Origin: Marinobacter sp. C7
GTDB taxonomy: Bacteria > Pseudomonadota > Gammaproteobacteria > Pseudomonadales > Oleiphilaceae
NCBI RefSeq assembly: GCF_022343555.1
Contig: NZ_JAKQZH010000001.1
Span: forward strand, 806,001-870,000
Length of the DNA stretch: 64,000 bases
Direction of reading: 5' to 3'
Shown here: in pieces, positions 59,825 through 64,000 of the stretch
How the letters are laid out: each line of letters begins with the position of its first letter
Position numbering within the stretch: the first letter of the stretch is position 1
Translations under genes and position numbers: made by a program
Notes under the pieces: model-generated
Database searches by the model: none
What the model saw: the letters and a program-made list of their open reading frames with translations, nothing else
What the model was told of the DNA's origin: nothing

Positions 59825-59932
59825 TCAGCCGCCCAACAGTCCCGCATAGGCGGAGTAGAGAAACGCACCGGAGCCAATGAGAATCATGCCCCAGGCGGGA
59901 AAGATCAGAAATGAGCGAGTCGATGTTTTCAT
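59825..59932 (-). CDS. Small single-helix membrane protein, 35 residues
   Basis: A short reading frame with a near-perfect ribosome site: AAGGAGG five bases before the ATG at 59932. The product has a basic N-terminus (MKTSTRSF) followed by one hydrophobic helix (about residues 8-33: LIFPAWGMILIGSGAFLYSA and on) ending GLLGG. That is the design of a small inner-membrane protein, N-in. No family recognised. It lies between the Lrp gene (convergent, 12-base gap) and the acyl-CoA synthetase gene (divergent). The 234 bases upstream should hold both promoters. Confidence 0.7.
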   Translation of the reverse strand: MKTSTRSFLIFPAWGMILIGSGAFLYSAYAGLLGG

Positions 59933-60166
59933 AGGCACCTCCTTCAGTGATGCTGTTCGATACGCTGTCTCCCTCACTGTAGACCAGTCTTGATGAATGT
60001 CACGGTTTATTTTTTGAACAGCCTCTCATTGCGTATGAATAAGCCAACCGTGACGTCCTTTATTGCTATTGAGGCCCGGGCCGGGTCAGCTACTATTAAG
60101 GCACGGTTCTGACAACAATAGACCACCGCATCAGATCAGCCGAACAATAACAATCAGGAGTCACGA

Positions 60167-61849
60167 ATGGCGGTAGATCCACGCAAGCAGACCTCGCTGC
60201 ACTGTCTGTATTACTGGGCAGAGCAGACCCCCGATAACGTTTATCTCACCCAGCCCTATCCCGATGGCCGGGTGGAAGACATTACCTGGAAACAGGCGGC
60301 GGACCAGGTGTCGCGAATGGCCGCTTACCTGATCAGCCTGGAGCTGCCGGAACGCAGCAACATCGGCCTGCTGGGCAAGAACAGCGCCTACTGGATACTG
60401 GCGGACCTGGCGATCTGGGCGGCGGGTCATGTCAGCGTCCCGCTGTATCCGACCCTCAACGGGGAAACGGCGGCCTATATCCTGGAGCACAGCGAGGCCA
60501 GGCTGCTGTTCCTGGGCAAGATGGATGGTAGCGCCGATGGCTGGAACGATATCAAGGGCAGCCTGCCCGCCGATCTGCCGATCGTTTCCCTGCCGCAGTC
60601 ACCGAGGGACGACCTCCCCGGGTGGCAGGACATCGTTGCAGAACGGGAGCCGGCACAGCCAAGACTGCCGGAGCCTGACGACCTGGCAACCATCGTCTAC
60701 ACGTCCGGCTCCACCGGTCGCCCGAAAGGCGTGATGCACAGTTTCCGGAACATGGTGTCGGTGGCGGACGGTCTGCAGCAACTGTTTCCCGTCAGCTCCG
60801 GGGAACGCATGCTGTCATACCTGCCCCTGGCCCATGTGGCGGAGCGGGCAGCCGTGGAGACCCAGTCGCTGTACTTCGGTTTCCATCTCTATTTCGCCAA
60901 CTCCCTCGAGACCTTCCAGGAGGACCTTCAGCGTGCACGGCCGACGCTGTTCTTCTCGGTGCCTCGGCTGTGGATGAAGTTCTACCTCGGGGTCAATGCC
61001 AAACTGCCGCCCCAAAAGCAGAAGCTGCTGTTCAGTATTCCCATTCTGAATTCGCTGGTAAAAAAGAAGGTTCTCAAACAACTGGGGCTCGACCACTGCC
61101 GGGCCGCGCTTACCGGAGCGGCCCCCCTGTCAGCAGAGATTGTTTCCTGGTACCGCAACCTGGGCCTCGAACTTCTGGAGGTGTACGGCATGTCGGAAAA
61201 CTTCGGGTACTCCCACGCCAATCGACCGGGTCAGGCCAGGGCGGGGTATGTGGGCATGGCTAATCCCGGGGTTGAGCACCGGATCGGTGAGGGTGGTGAG
61301 GTTCAGGTCAGGAGTCCGGGTCAGATGCTCGGCTATTACAAGAACGAGGAAAAGACCCGGGAAGATCTCACCGACGATGGCTTCCTCAAGACCGGCGATA
61401 TGGGTGAAATCGACAATGCCGGTTATCTTCGCATCACGGGTCGGGTGAAGGATCTGTTCAAGACTTCGAAAGGAAAATACGTGGTGCCGGTGCCCATCGA
61501 GAGTCGCTTCAACCACCCACAGGCGGAAGTCGTGTGCGTGGCAGGGGCCAACCAGCCACAGCCCTGTATGATGGTGCTGTTATCCGACGAGGCCCGGGGC
61601 GCGCTGGCGCGGGGCGCCGATCGCTCCGAGCTGGAACAGGAGCTGGCGTCCGAACTTGATGCTGTGAACGCGGCCTGCGAGGCCCATGAAAAGGTGGCTT
61701 TCGTGGTGGTGGTGAAAGAGCCCTGGACCATGGAAAACGGTATGCTCACGCCGACCATGAAGATCAAGCGAAATGTGATTGAGGACTTCTATAACAACAG
61801 GATGGAAGACTGGTTTGCCCGGAAAAGCAAAGTGGTCTGGGAATTCTGA
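60167..61849 (+). CDS. AMP-dependent acyl-CoA synthetase
   Basis: A 560-residue adenylate-forming enzyme that activates a fatty acid to acyl-CoA through an acyl-AMP. The ATP-binding loop YTSGSTGRPKGVM starts at residue 178. Later come EVYGMSENFGYSHANRPG (Tyr-Gly-Met-Ser-Glu motif), TGDMGEIDNAGYLRITGRVKDLFKTSKGKYVVPVPIE (hinge Asp and GR.KD) and the C-terminal MLTPTMKIKR with the catalytic Lys. It resembles long-chain/FadD15-type synthetases, without membrane segments. AGGAGTCACGA precedes the ATG. Monocistronic, closed by a strong terminator. Confidence 0.93.
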   Translation: MAVDPRKQTSLHCLYYWAEQTPDNVYLTQPYPDGRVEDITWKQAADQVSRMAAYLISLELPERSNIGLLGKNSAYWILADLAIWAAGHVSVPLYPTLNGETAAYILEHSEARLLFLGKMDGSADGWNDIKGSLPADLPIVSLPQSPRDDLPGWQDIVAEREPAQPRLPEPDDLATIVYTSGSTGRPKGVMHSFRNMVSVADGLQQLFPVSSGERMLSYLPLAHVAERAAVETQSLYFGFHLYFANSLETFQEDLQRARPTLFFSVPRLWMKFYLGVNAKLPPQKQKLLFSIPILNSLVKKKVLKQLGLDHCRAALTGAAPLSAEIVSWYRNLGLELLEVYGMSENFGYSHANRPGQARAGYVGMANPGVEHRIGEGGEVQVRSPGQMLGYYKNEEKTREDLTDDGFLKTGDMGEIDNAGYLRITGRVKDLFKTSKGKYVVPVPIESRFNHPQAEVVCVAGANQPQPCMMVLLSDEARGALARGADRSELEQELASELDAVNAACEAHEKVAFVVVVKEPWTMENGMLTPTMKIKRNVIEDFYNNRMEDWFARKSKVVWEF

Positions 61850-61867
61850 GCACTTTTCTTCAGGCCA

Positions 61868-61902
61868 AAAAAAACGCCGGCGATCATCGCCGGCGTTTTT
61901 CT
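61868..61902. terminator. Bidirectional rho-independent terminator
   Basis: A stem of 9-11 bp (61874-61884 with 61886-61896, tip partly open) flanked by an A-run on the left and TTTTTCTT on the right. It closes the acyl-CoA synthetase gene and, in reverse, the 64-residue gene. Confidence 0.92.
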
Positions 61903-61937
61903 TAGGCTGTTCTCTGACCTGAATCACCGTCGGTGAA

Positions 61938-62132
61938 TCAGTGTCCGCCCTGAACCTGAGGCATATCCTGAGCCACAACCGCTGCCTTGCGGTTGAAAAT
62001 GCGTACCTTGCGACTGATAAACTGCGCCGCCTGCTTCGCTGCAGTACGGGTATACTGGCGCCTGACCTCAGCACTGTTGTGGAGGATACTGGACGGCAGC
62101 GGGTTTACGGTTGCGATATGGTTCTGAGTCAT
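61938..62132 (-). CDS. Hypothetical small basic protein, 64 residues
   Basis: A 64-residue protein with a very strong ribosome site (AAGGAGGAAGG, seven bases before the ATG) and a reverse-facing terminator downstream, so expression is credible. The centre is basic and amphipathic (VRRQYTRTAAKQAAQFISRKVRIFNRKAA). There are no Cys, signal peptide or membrane helix. I recognise no family; nucleic-acid or membrane-surface binding is only suggested by charge. Divergent from the LysR gene, which may or may not control it. Confidence 0.68.
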   Translation of the reverse strand: MTQNHIATVNPLPSSILHNSAEVRRQYTRTAAKQAAQFISRKVRIFNRKAAVVAQDMPQVQGGH

Positions 62133-62263
62133 AGCGCCTTCCTCCTTATCTATCGGGTGGATTGGTTAGCGATCTACCTTTAATTTACAAACTATTCTAA
62201 GGATTCTTTTTTGCAGCTTGAATACGTTAAACTCCGTATCCGTGTTGCAAATATGCAGTGATT

Positions 62264-63163
62264 ATGGACTGGGATTATCTTCGATATGTCAGGGCCCTTG
62301 CAATAGGCGGAACCCTTGCAAAGGCCGGTGAATTGCTCGGTGTGCACCAAACCACGGTTCTGAGGCGACTGGACCAGATGGAAGAGTCGCTGGGTGTGCA
62401 GTTTTTCGAACGCAACCAGAATGGCTTGCAGCTGACGCCAGTGGGAGAAATGGCTTTCCGGGAAGCCGAAAGGCTGGCCACGGACATGGAAAACCTCGAG
62501 CGCAAACTGGTGGGCGGGGATTCCGCGCCGGTGGGCAAGGTCCGGCTGGCAGCGGAAGACATGATGCTCAACGAGCTGCTCAGTCCGATTCTCGCGGACC
62601 TGGTCCGCGAGTTTCCGGATATCGAGCTGGAAGTGCTCACCGACAACGATGTTGCCAACCTCTCGCACCGGGAGGCGGATCTGACTCTGCGGCCGGACAA
62701 CAAACCCCAGGCCACGCTGGAGGGCGAACGAATTGCCGCCGTGGAATCCGCGGTCTATGGTTCCGCCCGTTATTGCCGGCGGAACCGGGACATGGACATC
62801 GATAACCGGCCGGAGGACTGCCTCTGGGTTATCCCGGACGAGACGTTCAGTCAGCTGGCGACCGGGCGCTGGTACCGCAAGCACCTGAAGCATGTCACCT
62901 CGGTGATCCGCTGCAACAGCCTGCAATCCATGGTATCCCTGGCCAGGGCGGGCGCCGGGCTCGCGGTGCTACCGTGTTATGTCGGTGAGAGTGCGAAGGA
63001 ATTGCGCCGGTTATCGGATCCGCTGGAGGGTGAAAGCGTGGATTTGTGGTTGCACGTCAACCAGGATACCCAACAAATGGCCCGGGTGCGTATCGTTATG
63101 GAATTCCTGGTGGATCGTCTGCGTGCGCTGGAGTCCATGATCGAGATCAGTACCACGTTCTGA
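62264..63163 (+). CDS. LysR-family transcriptional regulator
   Basis: A 299-residue LysR regulator with N-terminal helix-turn-helix (MDWDYLRYVRALAIGGTLAKAGELLGVHQTTVLRRLDQMEESLGVQFFER, residues 1-50) and effector domain (about 90-290; RLAAEDMMLNELLSPILADL). It resembles the group in which the helix-turn-helix reads HQTTVLRRL. ATG 62264 is preferred; GTG 62258 is in frame. The gap to the divergent 64-residue gene has a weak dyad ATACG-N8-CGTAT at 62222-62239. Its stop directly abuts the stop of the convergent SLT gene. Confidence 0.9.
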   Translation: MDWDYLRYVRALAIGGTLAKAGELLGVHQTTVLRRLDQMEESLGVQFFERNQNGLQLTPVGEMAFREAERLATDMENLERKLVGGDSAPVGKVRLAAEDMMLNELLSPILADLVREFPDIELEVLTDNDVANLSHREADLTLRPDNKPQATLEGERIAAVESAVYGSARYCRRNRDMDIDNRPEDCLWVIPDETFSQLATGRWYRKHLKHVTSVIRCNSLQSMVSLARAGAGLAVLPCYVGESAKELRRLSDPLEGESVDLWLHVNQDTQQMARVRIVMEFLVDRLRALESMIEISTTF

Positions 63164-63892
63164 TCACTGTTCCACCCGGCAAAACGGCCAGAACTGGTAC
63201 CACCGCCAGCACTGGAACTCCTGTTCGCATTGCTGGAGCTGGTTGTGGTAGCGGAAGGCCCGGCTGCGGACCCGGGTTGCCAACTCCCGGATCTCCGGCT
63301 TTCGGTCGTAGGTCCGGCGGGCGTAGCCGCCACGGCCTTCGTGGTAGGCCAGATAGAGTTCCCGGGGGGCCGTAAAAGGTATGCCCAGGTGTTCATGGCT
63401 CAGGTGGTTGTACCAGCCCACGAAATCCAGGGCGTATTCCATATCAGAGCGCACGGTCAGCCAGCCGCCCTCGTTTGCCGCCAGATATTCCCGCCAGGCC
63501 GGGTCCAGTGCCTGGGCATAGCCGAAGGCGGTAGTGGGCCTTGTCCAGGGAATCAGTCCCCAGAGCAGGGTTCTCGGTGGGCGGGCATGACTGCGGAACG
63601 AGGACTCGTAATAGACAAAGGCCATCTGGGTGGCAACTGGCGTTCCCCATTTTTCCTGCGAGGCCCGGGCATAGTCATACCAGACGGTGTGTTCCCGGAA
63701 AATCTCGCAAAGGTTGTCAGGATTGGCGGGGGGATCCGGCGCCAGCAGGCTGAACCTGAGGGTGGCCCACATTCCCACCAGAAGTCCCAGCACCGGTAAT
63801 CCATACCATTTGGCGCGCGCGCGCCATACATTAAGGCGCTTTGTGCGGCGCTGCCTGCGCCGGGAGCGTGGCTTGCGCGATTTCCCTACCAA
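63164..63892 (-). CDS. Membrane-anchored SLT-type transglycosylase-like protein
   Basis: A 242-residue protein with an unusually basic N-terminus (13 Arg/Lys in the first 20 residues), one transmembrane helix (about 31-50) and a periplasmic SLT-like domain. Its putative catalytic Glu96 is in AFVYYESSFRSHA. The domain then shows TAFGYAQALDPAWREYL, DFVGWYNH and LAYHEGRGGYARRTY. The C-terminus is Cys/Trp-rich (CEQEFQCWRWYQFWPFC). It probably cleaves glycan strands locally; a link to a secretion apparatus is not visible. Start ATG 63892; the 108 bases beyond to the window end show no supported gene. Confidence 0.82.
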   Translation of the reverse strand: MVGKSRKPRSRRRQRRTKRLNVWRARAKWYGLPVLGLLVGMWATLRFSLLAPDPPANPDNLCEIFREHTVWYDYARASQEKWGTPVATQMAFVYYESSFRSHARPPRTLLWGLIPWTRPTTAFGYAQALDPAWREYLAANEGGWLTVRSDMEYALDFVGWYNHLSHEHLGIPFTAPRELYLAYHEGRGGYARRTYDRKPEIRELATRVRSRAFRYHNQLQQCEQEFQCWRWYQFWPFCRVEQ

Positions 63893-64000
63893 ACTGTCAT
63901 CTCCGGGGGCTCTGAATGGCTTGCTGAGGGACCCGCCACCGTGTCATAAACGGCGGAATTCCCATTGCAGGATGATAGTGAAATGAGACTTGGCACCCTA

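Noticed and set aside
63983..64000. Possible start codon of a gene running off the right edge
   Set aside because: ATG with six codons only (MRLGTL) and a doubtful ribosome site; too little sequence to support a feature.
1..64000. Search for CRISPR arrays, tRNA/rRNA genes, insertion sequences, integrases and defence islands
   Set aside because: No regularly spaced repeats, cloverleaf, rRNA-like segments or transposase motifs noticed; the AbiTii-like gene stands alone, so no island is claimed.

Overview
This 64 kb window looks like ordinary chromosome from a marine gammaproteobacterium, most likely Marinobacter or a close relative. That is an inference from gene content: lipid/alcohol oxidation genes, BCCT and TRAP-like carriers, a bifunctional PutA, a TsdA-type thiosulfate dehydrogenase and a PA0069-type radical SAM gene. 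It also rests on a uniformly GC-rich coding style. I found no rRNA, tRNA, insertion sequence, prophage or CRISPR array. Genes are densely packed, and no stretch over 300 bases lacks a gene; the longest gaps (about 190-250 bases) hold promoters, hairpins or nothing recognisable.

Layout. Bases 1-6.9 kb: the end of a short-chain dehydrogenase, a DUF1326/DUF2182 pair, the EF-P paralogue EfpL, two small domain proteins (DUF4242, DCC), an endonuclease I with an extra C-terminal domain, an RsuA-type pseudouridine synthase, an acyl-CoA thioesterase and MtgA. 6.9-10.8 kb: a secreted LVIVD-repeat protein, a spermidine-synthase-like protein and an unknown gene. 10.8-18.8 kb: a proline/glutamate catabolic block made of an Lrp-type regulator, a shortened NAD-glutamate dehydrogenase and PutA. 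A perfect inverted repeat sits between regulator and dehydrogenase. 18.8-30.7 kb: unknown secreted protein, lytic transglycosylase, BCCT and dicarboxylate/amino-acid symporters, TVP38 protein with a translationally coupled glycosidase-like protein, EamA exporter, haloalkane dehalogenase, lipid kinase and an orphan solute-binding protein.

30.6-42.2 kb: fatty acid hydroxylase/sterol desaturase, GlxA-type regulator divergent from an alpha/beta hydrolase, DUF2244, M48 lipoprotein protease, then a CitA/CitB-like two-component system divergent from tctCBA (tricarboxylate transport), an NAD(P)-binding protein and a LysE exporter. 42.2-49.9 kb: LysR regulator divergent from mmsA plus a GMC alcohol/choline dehydrogenase, ZIP transporter, a fluoroacetate-dehalogenase-like hydrolase, an old yellow enzyme and a SelW-like protein. 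49.9-55.8 kb: lipoprotein, tsdA-tsdB cytochromes, an L,D-transpeptidase, a radical SAM gene preceded by a near-ideal LexA box, and a TauE-type permease. 55.8-64 kb: an AbiTii-like protein, a PCMT, DUF1338 (2-oxoadipate dioxygenase-like) overlapping astA with a divergent Lrp regulator, an acyl-CoA synthetase, two small proteins with excellent ribosome binding sites, a LysR regulator and a membrane-anchored SLT protein.

I see no complete, clearly novel multi-gene system. The observations most worth testing are the LexA box at 54917-54936, the short NAD-glutamate dehydrogenase and its operator, the astA/DUF1338 pair, the tsdBA operator repeat, the AbiTii-like orphan, and the 35-residue membrane protein at 59825-59932.
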